64,000 nucleotides of DNA from Rhodobacteraceae bacterium Alg231-30 (GCA_900143615.1 FREU01000002.1:352663-416662), one strand, 5' to 3'; shown: positions 52,278-62,330, counted from the stretch's first letter. A program made the numbers and translations. The notes: generated by a model not told the origin, from the letters alone.

Positions 52278-53070
52278 ACACAAAAAGCTGTTCACCTTCA
52301 AGCATGTAGCCATCGATCAACGCTTTGGCGCGATCACTTACCAACCATGCTTCTAGCTTTGCGGAAAACGTGCTTTTCACATGCCCGTGCTTCTGCGGAT
52401 TGACCGGCAAATAAGCGTATTGATTGAACAACACCGGATCACCTTGGAACAACAATCCAAGCTCGCGTTTGTTGCCAAAGTTCAGCCAACTTGCCCGATC
52501 TGACAAGATATACGCATTCATGCCCGACGCTGTGTTTAGCGCAGCGCCCATACCCGCTCCGGCTTCATTGTACCAAGACACGTCAAGCGCCTCTTGCGCA
52601 TAGCCCGCACCGATCCACAAAGCTTTTTCCATCTTGTCAGTGCCGCTGTCATCCCCGCGGCTCACAAACGGCGTTTGTGCTTTGGCAATGCGCGTCAAAG
52701 CCTCAATTGCATTTGGCGCACCCGAAATGTCTGCCGGATCCTCACTGGGGCCAACAATGACAAAATCATTATACATAATTTCTGTGCGGTGGGTCCCATA
52801 TCCCGCCGCAACAAACTCTTCCTCCGCGGCCTTTGAGTGCACCAAAATGGCGTCAACGTCGCCGGCTTCTCCCAATCGAAGAGCCTGGCCAGTGCCGACG
52901 ACCAGCAACTGAACTTCCAACCCAAGATCTTTTTGGATCTCTGGCAACAGCACTTCGGCCAATCCAGAATTATGAAACGATGTGGTGACGGACATTTTCA
53001 TGTCGTCAGCTTGGGCAAGGGTACCTGCTAGGGCATATGTTGCCGCTGTCAGCAGACCTGAAATTCTCAT
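52261..53070 (-). CDS. tupA: Tungstate ABC transporter substrate-binding protein
   Basis: A 269-residue periplasmic protein with a signal peptide (LTAATYALAGTLAQA). It keeps the TupA oxyanion site: TTSFHNSGLAEVLLPE, VGTGQALRLGEAGDVDA, MYNDFVIVGPSEDPA and SRGDDSGTDKMEKALW. TupA is highly selective for tungstate over molybdate in studied cases. It is the last gene of tupBCA. Its presence beside a formate dehydrogenase suggests a tungsten-using or W/Mo-flexible enzyme. Confidence 0.88.
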   Translation of the reverse strand: MRISGLLTAATYALAGTLAQADDMKMSVTTSFHNSGLAEVLLPEIQKDLGLEVQLLVVGTGQALRLGEAGDVDAILVHSKAAEEEFVAAGYGTHRTEIMYNDFVIVGPSEDPADISGAPNAIEALTRIAKAQTPFVSRGDDSGTDKMEKALWIGAGYAQEALDVSWYNEAGAGMGAALNTASGMNAYILSDRASWLNFGNKRELGLLFQGDPVLFNQYAYLPVNPQKHGHVKSTFSAKLEAWLVSDRAKALIDGYMLEGEQLFVFNAEQ

Positions 53071-53786
53071 TCTACAATATCTCCATTAATAAATGCACGC
53101 GCTTCGGGGGTTTGGGGCGAGGCAAAAAACGCCTCGGCCGGACCTGCTTCATGCAGGTGGCCATGATTAATAAACCAGATGTCTTTGGCCAATCGTCGGG
53201 CTTGCCCTAGGTCATGTGTCGACATCACAATCCGTGTTCCGCGGGCAAAAGCATCGCAGACCAGTTCCTCAAATTCCCGCGTAGCGCGCCCATCCAGGCT
53301 AGCGCAAGGCTCATCCAGAAACAGGATTTCAGGCTTGCGGATCAACGCCCGCGCCATCGCCAGCTTTTGGCGCTCTCCACCGGATAAAACCGTCGCTTGT
53401 TTTGCGGCGCTTTCTTTTAACCCGACGCGCTCCAGCCAGTCAGCCGCGGCCGCGCGCGCCTCTGTTCTGGGCGTTCCATGCACCATCAACGGGTAGGCCA
53501 CATTGTCGAGCACGGAACGACGCATCATAATCGGTGACTGAAATACAAACGCCTGTCGCTTGCGCGCTTGCTCCGGCGGTTGCTGCCAAGCCAAATGCCC
53601 TTCCGCGAGGCGCTCCATACCATGGAGCATGCGCAGCAACGTGGTTTTCCCGGCCCCGTTGGGGCCCATGACCACCGTCAAGCCATGTCGATGCACCGTT
53701 GTGGAAATCGGCCCGATGAGCCGTTTACCACGCCGCGTGACGCACGCTTTTTTCACCGTTAATGGAAGAATGGATCGGGTCACCAT
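53067..53786 (-). CDS. tupC: Tungstate ABC transporter ATP-binding protein
   Basis: A 239-residue ATPase with Walker A GPNGAGKTT, signature LSGGERQKLAMARAL, Walker B ILFLDEPCASLD and the switch STHDLGQARRL. It overlaps tupA by four bases and tupB by seven. It energises tungstate uptake with the TupB permease. Confidence 0.9.
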   Translation of the reverse strand: MVTRSILPLTVKKACVTRRGKRLIGPISTTVHRHGLTVVMGPNGAGKTTLLRMLHGMERLAEGHLAWQQPPEQARKRQAFVFQSPIMMRRSVLDNVAYPLMVHGTPRTEARAAAADWLERVGLKESAAKQATVLSGGERQKLAMARALIRKPEILFLDEPCASLDGRATREFEELVCDAFARGTRIVMSTHDLGQARRLAKDIWFINHGHLHEAGPAEAFFASPQTPEARAFINGDIVE

Positions 53787-54484
53787 CGGCCACTTGTCTC
53801 CGTTTTTGACAGGCTATGGATGATCAGGTTCACAATGATCGCCAGCGCGATTAAAACAAAGCCCAAAGCCAACGCCAGCGCAAAGTTCCCTTTTCCGGTT
53901 TCCAACGAAATCGCGGTCGTCAGAACGCGCGTCACATGATCAATATTGCCGCCCACAATCATAATTGCACCAACCTCGCCAATACCGCGTCCAAAGCCGG
54001 CGAGCGATGCCGTCAACAGCGCGCGACGCCCATCCCAAATCAGCGCCGTTATTCTTTGGCGTCGGCTAGTGTTCATCGAGATCAAGAGATCGTGGTATTC
54101 CGCCCATAGCTCGCGGATCGCTTGGTGTGCGATCGAGGCAATCAGCGGCGTCAATATAATCACCTGCGCAATGACCATCGCTGTTGGGGTAAACAACAAC
54201 CCAAAGACCCCGAACGGGCCCGACCGCGACAACAAAACGTAAACGATCAATCCAACCACCACCGGCGGCAGCCCCATCAAGGCATTCATCGTGGCAATCG
54301 CCAATCGGCGGTGTCGAAACCGCCGCACAGCCAACCAGCATCCCAGAGGCAAGCCAATCGCCGAGGCAATCGCGACGGCGGTCAAGGTCACGCGCAGAGA
54401 CAACAGTGAAATCTCAATGAGATCACGGTCCAAAGAAATAATGAGGCGAAACGCCTCTAGCAGACCTTGGGTAATGTCATTCAT
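53780..54484 (-). CDS. tupB: Tungstate ABC transporter permease
   Basis: A 234-residue permease of about five helices: ISLLSLRVTLTAVAIASAIG, MGLPPVVVGLIVYVLLSRSG and the EAA loop SRRQRITALIWDGRRALLTA with GFGRGIGEVGAIMIVGGNID. The last is typical of TupB/WtpB-like permeases. It is the first gene of the tup operon. Confidence 0.9.
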   Translation of the reverse strand: MNDITQGLLEAFRLIISLDRDLIEISLLSLRVTLTAVAIASAIGLPLGCWLAVRRFRHRRLAIATMNALMGLPPVVVGLIVYVLLSRSGPFGVFGLLFTPTAMVIAQVIILTPLIASIAHQAIRELWAEYHDLLISMNTSRRQRITALIWDGRRALLTASLAGFGRGIGEVGAIMIVGGNIDHVTRVLTTAISLETGKGNFALALALGFVLIALAIIVNLIIHSLSKTETSGRW

Positions 54485-54826
54485 GGGCGATGTTCAGTCC
54501 TGTCCCTGCCCCCATTCGGGGTTCCACTGGTCCGAATACACCCTGCTTAATTGCACAACTCAGACACTAAAGACTTGATTGTGTCATTTTACGGCACTGA
54601 CAAATAGAGATTATTTTTGTTCGGCCAAAATGTGCCTGATGCCGCAACTTTGGCGCAAAATGTCCACGCACAAGCAGCCGGACATCGCCAAATTGTCCAC
54701 TTGCCTGATGTTTCACTCACCGCCGAGCTAAAACGCAACATCTTACAGATTCGCCAAAGCCTGATCGATTTATCCGATCAGGCCGCGCGGTGGGCCCTTC
54801 GATGGGGCCTGTCGCGCGCCTCGCCA
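54485..54826. other. Intergenic region between tupB and thiQ
   Basis: About 340 bases. Near tupB are two small inverted repeats: CCCC-ATTC-GGGG at about 54511-54522 and GACAC/GTGTC arms at 54563-54585, possible promoter-region operators. A 77-codon plus-strand frame (54617-54850, TTG start, no Shine-Dalgarno) reads like a helical protein but overlaps the end of thiQ. I do not accept it as a gene without homology. Confidence 0.35.
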
Positions 54827-55519
54827 CTATCCAAGATAGGCTTTCAATGAGGGCGGCGGATTTCGCAGCAACTCCACCGTTGGCATGGGCGCACTCGCAC
54901 AGCCATCAGCCACCAGCACGGTTTGGTCCGCCACATGCAGCGCGTCTTGTGGGTCATGACTGACCATCATCAATGAAGCTCCGGTTTCTTGCAAAAGCTC
55001 GCCCACCAAATCCAGCATTTCTGCCTTGAGCGCAGGCCCCAAAGCCGCGAATGGCTCATCAAGTAACACCAACGGGCGATTCTGCACCATAACCCGCGCT
55101 AATGCAGCCCTGCTTTGCTGCCCACCCGACAGTTGAGCAGGCTTGCGCGAGCCAAATCCACCTAATCCAACGCGGTCCAACGCCGTCGCTACGCGCTGTT
55201 TTTCGTCGCTGCTGAGACGCAAGTTCGACCGCAAGCCCAACCCTACGTTTTGGGAAATGCTCAAGTGCGGAAACAGGTTGTTGTCCTGAAACAGCATCGC
55301 AATCGGCCGCGCGTCAGGGGCCGCCATTGAAATTTCCGTATCATTCCACATCAACTTTCCGGATGTCAGTGGCAAGAACCCGGCCAGCGCCGCCAGCAGC
55401 GTTGATTTACCCGCCCCCGATGGCCCGATCACAGCAACGCGCGCGCCGTCCTTGATCTCAAAATCCGCAGTCAGCTCAAACCAGTCTTGCATTAAAGTGA
55501 TCGCCTCAAGCTTCAACAC
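54827..55519 (-). CDS. thiQ: Thiamine ABC transporter ATP-binding protein
   Basis: A 230-residue ATPase with GPSGAGKST, QLSGGQQSRAALARVMV and LVLLDEPFAALGP. It is next to thiP and thiB in the standard order thiB-thiP-thiQ. The GTG at 55519 preceded by AAGGAGG is preferred to the TTG at 55540. The first gene bears a TPP riboswitch, which confirms the thiamine assignment. It overlaps thiP by 14 bases. Confidence 0.92.
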   Translation of the reverse strand: MLKLEAITLMQDWFELTADFEIKDGARVAVIGPSGAGKSTLLAALAGFLPLTSGKLMWNDTEISMAAPDARPIAMLFQDNNLFPHLSISQNVGLGLRSNLRLSSDEKQRVATALDRVGLGGFGSRKPAQLSGGQQSRAALARVMVQNRPLVLLDEPFAALGPALKAEMLDLVGELLQETGASLMMVSHDPQDALHVADQTVLVADGCASAPMPTVELLRNPPPSLKAYLG

Positions 55520-57059
55520 GTCCGCGCCCTCCTTTGTCAAACACCCAGAACAGACCGAAACTCAGGCACAGCAGCAACACCGCCGCACCAGCCGCTGCCT
55601 CCATTTTATAGGCCCCCATTAGACGGTACATCTGCAACGGTAATGTTGCGCTTTGTGGATCCGCAAACAAGGCCACCACGCCCAAATCGCCCATCGACAT
55701 TGCTGCGGTTAGCCCACAGGCAAACCCCAGCCCCGCCCGACTGCGCGGGATCAAAACTAGGCGCACCCAGCTCCAGCCAGTCACGCCCAACGAGGCACTC
55801 AGGCGACCGTAGCCTTGTACCGCATCGCGCACCGGCGGCACCAATACACGCAGCGCAAATGGCAGCGCCATGATCGCGTTCACCACAGCCGTCACAGGAA
55901 AGGCCAAAAGAAACGGGTCAATGATGGGAAACACCACGATAAACAGCCCAGTACCGATCACCAAGGGGGATGCGGCAATTCCTAAAAGCCCCACAGCCTC
56001 TAACCAACCGCGCCCCGAGGCTGCGGCAACCGCGATCGGCAAGGCCAGACACAACATCAACACGGTAGAGCCTATCGCCACACACAACGACACACCCGCC
56101 GCGCGCCAGACAGACGCCGGCAAATCAAAGACAGCGGGCAAGCCGTCGATTAAGACAAGCCCGATTGGTACGACAAGAAACACTGTGGCGCAGAAAATCC
56201 AAGCCGCGTCGAGCCCGCGCATCAACGGCCGCGCGCCATCCCAACGCTGCACAGCCCGATCAAGCCCGGCACCAAAGCTGTCGCGTCCCGAAAAGGCGAG
56301 CGCTACCAAGGCGGCACTGCCAACCAGCACAATCTGGAAACAAGACAACAAGGCCGCACGCCCCAGATCAAAATCAAAGCGAAACGCCTGATAGATTGCC
56401 AGTTCCACAGTCGTCGCCCTAGGACCACCGCCAAGCGTCAGCGCCACGGCAAAGCTTGAGAGGCAGATCGCAAAAATCACCGCCGCCGCCCCGGGCACCA
56501 CGCGCTTGAGCATTGGCCATTCCAGAACCCGCCAAATATCGCGCGGAGCAAAGCCTAACTGGGCCGCCAGCCGAAACCGTTCCGCCGGAATATCCTGCCA
56601 ACCTTGCAAAATCAGGCGCGTCGCCAGCGGCAGATTAAAAAACACATGCGCCAGAACAACGCCGTGTAGCCCATAGATTTGAACCTCGGGCAGGCCAAGC
56701 CAACGCAGAAACACATTTAACACGCCGCTGCGCCCAAACAGCGACAACAACCCCATGACGGCCACAATAACCGGAAGGATAAAGGGGGCTCCTAGCAGAG
56801 TGATCAAGACACGCCGCCCCCAAAACCGCCGCCGCGCCAGCGCGCGCGCCACTGGGATTGCCAAACATACACTAATCAGCGCTGACAATGAGGCTTGCGA
56901 TATCGTAAAGCGAAATGCTGCCCAATCGGCAGCGCTAATCCCGCGGCCCGCTTCCGCCCGCAGGGCCACGGCCGCCAATGTGCCCAGAACAATCACAGCG
57001 ACAACCGCCGCTGCAACTGCTCCGGGCCACTGTCTTATTGCGAGAGTGCGTCCAGCCAT
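55506..57059 (-). CDS. thiP: Thiamine/TPP ABC transporter permease
   Basis: A 517-residue permease of about twelve helices formed by two fused permease domains. Each has its EAA-type loop (ERFRLAAQLGFAPRDIWRVL and YGRLSASLGVTGWSWVRLVL). The duplicated architecture is normal for ThiP. It overlaps thiB by 25 bases. Confidence 0.93.
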   Translation of the reverse strand: MAGRTLAIRQWPGAVAAAVVAVIVLGTLAAVALRAEAGRGISAADWAAFRFTISQASLSALISVCLAIPVARALARRRFWGRRVLITLLGAPFILPVIVAVMGLLSLFGRSGVLNVFLRWLGLPEVQIYGLHGVVLAHVFFNLPLATRLILQGWQDIPAERFRLAAQLGFAPRDIWRVLEWPMLKRVVPGAAAVIFAICLSSFAVALTLGGGPRATTVELAIYQAFRFDFDLGRAALLSCFQIVLVGSAALVALAFSGRDSFGAGLDRAVQRWDGARPLMRGLDAAWIFCATVFLVVPIGLVLIDGLPAVFDLPASVWRAAGVSLCVAIGSTVLMLCLALPIAVAAASGRGWLEAVGLLGIAASPLVIGTGLFIVVFPIIDPFLLAFPVTAVVNAIMALPFALRVLVPPVRDAVQGYGRLSASLGVTGWSWVRLVLIPRSRAGLGFACGLTAAMSMGDLGVVALFADPQSATLPLQMYRLMGAYKMEAAAGAAVLLLCLSFGLFWVFDKGGRGRVEA

Positions 57060-58033
57060 TCGGCCAACGCCTCATCCCGTAGTGCCGGAACATCAGCCGG
57101 CGCAATCAAACGCGCCTGCTCTTGGCCAATCGGCTGGTCAAATGCTTCGGGTAGACCGCCGGACGGCATCATCGCAGGGTACATCCAGTTGGTCGTCGGG
57201 ATGATGGACTGGAACGCGTCACTCAGCATGAAGTCCAAAAACTGATCCGCCAATTCTGGCTGCGGTGCGCTGGCCAATTTGCCTGCCACTTCGATTTGCA
57301 TGTAGTGGCTGTCAAACAGAGCTGCTGATTTGCTCAGGTCTTCCTCCGCAACGATGTGATAAGCTGGCGAAGTTGTATAGCTCAGCACCATATCTGCTTC
57401 ACCATCAGTGAACATTCCATAAGCTTCCGACCAGCCTTTGGTCACAGTCAGGATATTGTCGGACAGATCAGCCCAGATACCAGAAGCTTCGTCGCCATAC
57501 TGTTCCTTGACCCACAACAGCAGCCCCAAACCAGGGGTCGAACTGCGCGGGTCTTGAATGACAATTTTCAGATCCGATGCCGCAAGCTCTTCAAAACTGC
57601 GGGGAGGTTCCGGCAATTTGACGTTGTCGTAAACAAAAGCAAAATAGCCCCAGTCAAACGGCAGGAAATGTGCATCATCCCAGCGACCAGGTGCGCCAAA
57701 CGGATTGGGAACATCCACCATCGCGTCCGATCCATGCGGCGCAAATAGGCCTGTTTCCACGGCTGCGGCAGTCAAGTTGGTATCAAGGCCCAGAACAATG
57801 TCCGCCTTGGAACGCGCGCCTTCAAGCTTAACGCGGGCCAAAAGAGCTGCACCATCGCCTGCGCCGACAAAATTCAACTCACAGCCACAGACCTCTTCAA
57901 AAGCTTCTTTCACAGCCGGGCCTGGGCCCCACTCAGAAACAAAGCTGTCATATGTATAAACATTAAGTACGGGTGTTTCAGCTACGGCGGACGTAGCTGC
58001 AAACAATCCCGCTGCAAGACTCAGATACTTCAT
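57035..58033 (-). CDS. thiB: Thiamine-binding periplasmic protein
   Basis: A 332-residue binding protein with a signal peptide (YLSLAAGLFAATSAVAET). The ThiB pattern is VLNVYTYDSFVSEWGPGPAV, FLPFDWGYFAFVYD, LVIQDPRSSTPGLG-like and PTTNWMYPAM. The start is ATG 58033 with GGAGG; the longer frame to 58138 runs through the riboswitch and is wrong. Transcript control is by the TPP element upstream. Confidence 0.94.
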   Translation of the reverse strand: MKYLSLAAGLFAATSAVAETPVLNVYTYDSFVSEWGPGPAVKEAFEEVCGCELNFVGAGDGAALLARVKLEGARSKADIVLGLDTNLTAAAVETGLFAPHGSDAMVDVPNPFGAPGRWDDAHFLPFDWGYFAFVYDNVKLPEPPRSFEELAASDLKIVIQDPRSSTPGLGLLLWVKEQYGDEASGIWADLSDNILTVTKGWSEAYGMFTDGEADMVLSYTTSPAYHIVAEEDLSKSAALFDSHYMQIEVAGKLASAPQPELADQFLDFMLSDAFQSIIPTTNWMYPAMMPSGGLPEAFDQPIGQEQARLIAPADVPALRDEALAEWLDALSQ

Positions 58034-58077
58034 AGCATCCTCCAAATTGCGACGGGCGGAGCAAGTCTGGATGTATT

Positions 58078-58175
58078 CCATCGACCTTCCCTCCGCCGGT
58101 CTTAACCGGTTCAGGTTCAACGGGTTCGCACCATGCATCTCAGCCTAATTCTTAGGCACCCCGAGGTGTGGCGGA
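58078..58175 (-). promoter_or_regulatory. TPP riboswitch (THI element)
   Basis: Read on the minus strand the region contains the conserved aptamer parts: GGGGTGCC, the T-loop GGCTGAGAT, and ACCCGTTGAACCTGAACCGG followed by a closing GGTTAAGACCGGCGGAGGGA. It ends about 45 bases before the thiB start, whose GGAGG may be masked on ligand binding. This would shut off thiBPQ when thiamine pyrophosphate is plentiful. Confidence 0.95.
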
Positions 58176-58464
58176 CACTAGGGCCGCCAAGGTTCACTGA
58201 CAAGCGAAAATCATAAGCCACCGAATTCTGCGGAGATCGCTCGCAATTTCCAAAAGGCCTGCCAACTTTCGATTTTTCAACACTCCGCGAGGCGATTTCA
58301 GACAGAGCAACACCACCAATAAGAGAGCATCCGTCTTAACCTTGATGTCCAGCACAGTTGAAAGCCCCGAACTCTGTGAACAAACGCATTGAGACCGCAA
58401 AGCCACTTGAGCCTGTCGGTCACTCCCGCTAGACCGTTGCGGCAGCTTGAGGAGCCCGCGCACC

Positions 58465-59568
58465 ATGTCGATGAACAGCTTTGGCCATCTTTTCCGCGTC
58501 ACCACTTGGGGTGAAAGCCACGGACCAGCGCTTGGCGCGACTGTTGATGGCTGTCCTCCAAACGTCGAAATCGACGCCGAAATGCTGCAACAATGGCTAG
58601 ACAAGCGACGCCCCGGTCAAAACAAAAACACCACTCAACGCAACGAGCCAGATGCCGTGAAAATTCTGTCTGGTGTATTTGAAGGGCGCAGTACCGGCAC
58701 GCCAATCCAGCTGATGATCGAAAACACAGATCAACGCTCGCGTGACTATGGCGAAATTTCCCAGACATTCCGCCCTGGGCACGCCGACATCACCTACCAC
58801 CAAAAATACGGCAATCGCGATTATCGCGGCGGCGGGCGCAGTTCCGCCCGCGAAACCGCCGCCCGCGTGGCCGCCGGTGGCGTTGCACGCGAAGCGATTA
58901 AAGCGCTTGTACCCGGACTTGAGATCAAAGGCTATATGACCCGCATGGGCGATCTGGAAATTGATCGTGACCGTTTTGACTGGGATGCCATTGCGCAAAA
59001 CGACTTTTGGATTCCACAAGGTTCGGATGTAGCGCAAGAATGGGAAGACTATCTCCAAGCGCTGCGCAAACAACATGACTCGGTGGGCGCTGTGATCGAA
59101 GTGGTCGCGCGCGGCGTGCCTGCCGGCATCGGTGCGCCTATATATGGCAAACTCGACACCGATCTGGCAGCGGCGATGATGTCAATCAATGCTGTGAAAG
59201 CCGTTGAAATTGGCGAAGGCATGGCCGCGGCAATGCTCAAAGGATCGCAAAACGCCGATGAAATCTACATGGGTGAAAACGGCCCTGAGTTCAGCTCAAA
59301 CCACGCAGGCGGTATTCTAGGTGGTATTTCCACTGGGCAGGATGTTGTGGTGCGCTTTGCAGTGAAACCGACGTCTTCCATCCTGACCCCCCGCCAATCG
59401 ATCCGCAAAGATGGCTCCTCCATCGAAGTTGTCACCAAAGGCCGCCATGACCCATGCGTCGGCATTCGTGCCGTGCCTGTGGCCGAGGCAATGATGGCTT
59501 GCGTGATTTTGGACCATCTTCTGCTGCACCGCGGCCAAATCGGCGAAAACCAAGGCACAATCGGCTAA
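58465..59568 (+). CDS. aroC: Chorismate synthase
   Basis: A 367-residue FMN-dependent enzyme making chorismate from EPSP, the last step of the shikimate pathway. Clear signatures are [55 protein letters not shown] and [15 protein letters not shown]. It starts at ATG 58465 (GAGGAG upstream), not the TTG at 58447. It stands alone and is followed by a strong hairpin. Confidence 0.97.
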   Translation: MSMNSFGHLFRVTTWGESHGPALGATVDGCPPNVEIDAEMLQQWLDKRRPGQNKNTTQRNEPDAVKILSGVFEGRSTGTPIQLMIENTDQRSRDYGEISQTFRPGHADITYHQKYGNRDYRGGGRSSARETAARVAAGGVAREAIKALVPGLEIKGYMTRMGDLEIDRDRFDWDAIAQNDFWIPQGSDVAQEWEDYLQALRKQHDSVGAVIEVVARGVPAGIGAPIYGKLDTDLAAAMMSINAVKAVEIGEGMAAAMLKGSQNADEIYMGENGPEFSSNHAGGILGGISTGQDVVVRFAVKPTSSILTPRQSIRKDGSSIEVVTKGRHDPCVGIRAVPVAEAMMACVILDHLLLHRGQIGENQGTIG

Positions 59569-59629
59569 TCCGCGCAGCAAGCGCTCCCGCCCATTGTCAC
59601 GGCCTGCGGCCCCTCCCTTGGTTGGGCCC

Positions 59630-59648
59630 GGCTCACCTTTGGTGAGCC
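59630..59648. terminator. Hairpin terminator between aroC and matB
   Basis: GGCTCACC-TTT-GGTGAGCC is a perfect 8-base-pair hairpin in the convergent gap. It would serve both transcripts. There is no long T-run on either side, so it may be an inefficient or Rho-assisted terminator. Confidence 0.6.
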
Positions 59649-59658
59649 TATTGCCGCT

Positions 59659-61173
59659 TTAGTGCCCCCCAGCGCCAAACACATCTGCATAGCTTTCCCG
59701 CAAAGCTTTTTTCTGCACTTTACCCATCGTATTACGCGGCAGTTCAGCAACCAGCGCAATGTGCTTGGGTTGCTTAAATTTTGCCAGATTTTCAGCCAGC
59801 ACCACCAAAATAGCCGCCCTTGGGTCCGCATCTCCTTCTGCAACAACCACGGCAACAACAGCCTCGCCAAAGTCGTGGTGCGCTATCCCAATGACCGCGC
59901 TTTCTTTGACCCCCGCGACCTCGTCAATCAACGACTCAACCTCTTTGGGATAGACGTTAAACCCGCCCGTAATGATCAAATCCTTATCCCGTCCGACAAT
60001 CGTGACGTAGCCGTCGCTATCGACAGAGGCCAAATCTCCGGTGATAAACCATCCATCCGGCAGCAATTCTTCCGCCGTTTTCTCAGGCATTTGCCAATAG
60101 CCTTGAAAAACATTGCGCCCGCGCACTTCCAGTACGCCAATTTCGCCCGCCGCAACCTCTTCGCCCTTAAGCCGTATGCGCGCCTCAACACCGGGCAAAG
60201 GAAACCCAACCGTGCCCGCGCGGCGCGCGCCATCATATGGGTTTGAACAGCTCATATTGGTTTCTGTCATGCCGTAACGCTCTAAGATGCGATGCCCCGT
60301 GCGCGCGTGCCACGCCACATGGGTATCTACCAGCAAAGGCGCCGACCCAGAGATAAACAGTCGCATATTTTGAGCCCGCGCGCGATCCAATCGAGAATCC
60401 TCCAGCAAGCGAGTGTAGAACGTTGGAACGCCCATAAGGCTCGTGGCGCGCGGCATTGCATCCAAAATGGCATCGGCGTCAAACTTGGCAAGAAACACCA
60501 CCTGCGCGCCTGCCAAGAGGGCCACATTTGTGGCCACAAATAGCCCGTGTGTATGAAAGATCGGCAACGCATGGATCAGAACGTCCTGCACGCCAAAGTC
60601 CCAGTAATCTTTCAAAACTTCCGAATTTGACGCGAGATTGTCGTGGCTCAGCATCGCACCTTTGGAACGTCCGGTGGTGCCAGAGGTATACAGAATGGCC
60701 GCAAGATCATCTTGCCCGCGCACCACAGGCTCAAACCCGCTCTGCTGCGCGGCTGCGTCCACTAAGCTGCCCTCACCAGCCGCATCCAAAGTCGCAATAA
60801 CCGCGTCTTGCGCAATTGAACGAATGTCGTCCAACCGCACTGGGTCGCACACCACAACGCGCGGCGTTGCATCCTCGACAAAATACGCAACCTCGGCCGT
60901 TGTATAAGCGGTGTTGAGCGGCAAAAACACACCACCTGCCATAACTGTGCCCAGATAAAGCTCGATGGCCTCAATCGTTTTCTCAACTTGCACTGCAACG
61001 CGGTCTCCCGGTTGCACGCCCATCCCAACAAGCGCCGCCGCCATATCTTCAGCTTTAGAAAAAAGCGCGCCAAATGACACCGGATTCTCATTTGGACGGT
61101 GTGCAAAAACGTGTTGATCACGCCCAAGCGACGCTGCCCGCAGCCGTGCTATAAGATAATTACCATCATACAT
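59659..61173 (-). CDS. matB: Malonyl-CoA synthetase (AMP-binding ligase)
   Basis: A 504-residue acyl-CoA synthetase. The AMP-binding loop is LYTSGTTGRSKGAMLSHDNL, YGMTETNMSCSNPYDGARRA follows, GWFITGDLASVDSDGYV is the hinge region and the catalytic lysine lies in PRNTMGKVQKKALRE. The sequence RAGTVGFPLPGVEARI and overall length match MatB (malonate plus CoA plus ATP). ATG 61173 is preferred to an upstream start at 61194. Another small dicarboxylate as substrate is possible. Confidence 0.85.
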   Translation of the reverse strand: MYDGNYLIARLRAASLGRDQHVFAHRPNENPVSFGALFSKAEDMAAALVGMGVQPGDRVAVQVEKTIEAIELYLGTVMAGGVFLPLNTAYTTAEVAYFVEDATPRVVVCDPVRLDDIRSIAQDAVIATLDAAGEGSLVDAAAQQSGFEPVVRGQDDLAAILYTSGTTGRSKGAMLSHDNLASNSEVLKDYWDFGVQDVLIHALPIFHTHGLFVATNVALLAGAQVVFLAKFDADAILDAMPRATSLMGVPTFYTRLLEDSRLDRARAQNMRLFISGSAPLLVDTHVAWHARTGHRILERYGMTETNMSCSNPYDGARRAGTVGFPLPGVEARIRLKGEEVAAGEIGVLEVRGRNVFQGYWQMPEKTAEELLPDGWFITGDLASVDSDGYVTIVGRDKDLIITGGFNVYPKEVESLIDEVAGVKESAVIGIAHHDFGEAVVAVVVAEGDADPRAAILVVLAENLAKFKQPKHIALVAELPRNTMGKVQKKALRESYADVFGAGGH

Positions 61174-61299
61174 CGTCTTGCTTCCCAGCCTCATTCAGGT
61201 TTATCTGCGCGCTTTCGGACTAAAAACCAAGTGCTTCGACTTGCCAAGCACCTCTTGCATCGTCACGTTCGGAAAATCGGTTTTTTAGAAGGTTAGCGC

Positions 61300-62223
61300 A
61301 TGAACCCGGTTCGCGGCATCTCATACAAGATCGCCTCTATTGCGCTCTTTTCCGTAATGGCGGCCCTCATCAAAGCCACGGCCGACACGATTCCAGCGGG
61401 CGAAGCGGTCTTTTTCCGATCTTTCTTTGCGCTGTTTGTCACCATCGGTTGGCTAATGTACCGAGGTGATCTTCAATCTGGCCTGAAGGTCTCTAATTAC
61501 ATGGGGCATCTTTGGCGCGGCTTAATCGGCACAGCAGCCATGGCGATGAACTTCGCCGCTCTTGGTATGCTTCCGCTCCCCGAAGTCACGGCCATCGGTT
61601 TCACCTCCCCCCTTCTTACAGTTATCCTTGCAGCTATTTTTCTCGGCGAAACGGTCCGTGCCTTTCGCCTGACAGCGGTAGGGATCGGCCTCATTGGCGT
61701 CATTATTATCCTGTGGCCGCGCCTGACCATTTTTGGCGATACGCCTGCAGCAACCGTCGCAAGTATTGGTATCATTCTTGTTCTTGGCTCTGCCTTTTTT
61801 CGCGCCTTGGCACAAATCTACATTCGCCAGCTTGTGCAAACCGATCAGACTTCGGCAATTGTGTTTTACTTCTCGCTTAATGCCTCGATTTTGTCATTGC
61901 TCACCTTGCCATTTGGGTGGGTTGTGCCAAACGCATTGGATATGTTCATGCTGATTTGTGCCGGATTGTTAGGTGGCATTGCGCAAATCCTGCTAACAAC
62001 CAGCTTCCGATATGCACAAGCCTCAACAATCGCGCCGTTTGATTATGTGTCGATCCTGTTTGCGTTGGTCATCGGCTATGTATGGTTCAGCGAAGTTCCC
62101 ACACTGTGGATGTTGATTGGGTCTTCTATCGTCATCGCGGCTGGAATTCTGATTATCTGGCGCGAGCGACAACTGGGTCTGAAACGCGGCAAAGCGCGCC
62201 CCAGCCTGTCACCGCAAGGCTAG
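61300..62223 (+). CDS. EamA/DMT family transporter
   Basis: A 307-residue membrane protein with ten helices as two EamA repeats: FSVMAALIKATADTIPAGEA with FFRSFFALF, and later FRYAQASTIAPFDYVSILFA with GYVWFSEVPTLWMLIGSSI. It likely exports or imports a small metabolite or amino acid. AAGG precedes the ATG. The substrate is unknown. Confidence 0.92.
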   Translation: MNPVRGISYKIASIALFSVMAALIKATADTIPAGEAVFFRSFFALFVTIGWLMYRGDLQSGLKVSNYMGHLWRGLIGTAAMAMNFAALGMLPLPEVTAIGFTSPLLTVILAAIFLGETVRAFRLTAVGIGLIGVIIILWPRLTIFGDTPAATVASIGIILVLGSAFFRALAQIYIRQLVQTDQTSAIVFYFSLNASILSLLTLPFGWVVPNALDMFMLICAGLLGGIAQILLTTSFRYAQASTIAPFDYVSILFALVIGYVWFSEVPTLWMLIGSSIVIAAGILIIWRERQLGLKRGKARPSLSPQG

Positions 62224-62273
62224 ACCGTCTATTTGGTTTGAAACCATGACCCACAAACAAAATTCCATCAAAA

Positions 62274-62299
62274 AAGGGGCGCCCTAGCTGACGCCCCTT
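62274..62299. terminator. Rho-independent-type terminator, eamA/ilvE
   Basis: AAGGGGCG-CCCTAGCTGA-CGCCCCTT forms an 8-base-pair stem with A-rich sequence on one side and TTT on the other. It sits in the convergent gap and probably ends both the plus-strand transporter and minus-strand ilvE transcripts. Confidence 0.7.
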
Positions 62300-62330
62300 T
62301 GCAAGATACTAAGTTCCCAAGCCTAACGAT

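Noticed and set aside
54617-54850. 77-codon plus-strand frame between tupB and thiQ
   Set aside because: TTG start, no Shine-Dalgarno and overlap with the thiQ end; kept only as an intergenic note.
58194-58604. 136-codon minus frame upstream of and inside aroC
   Set aside because: Antisense to the aroC start with no family resemblance or start signal.
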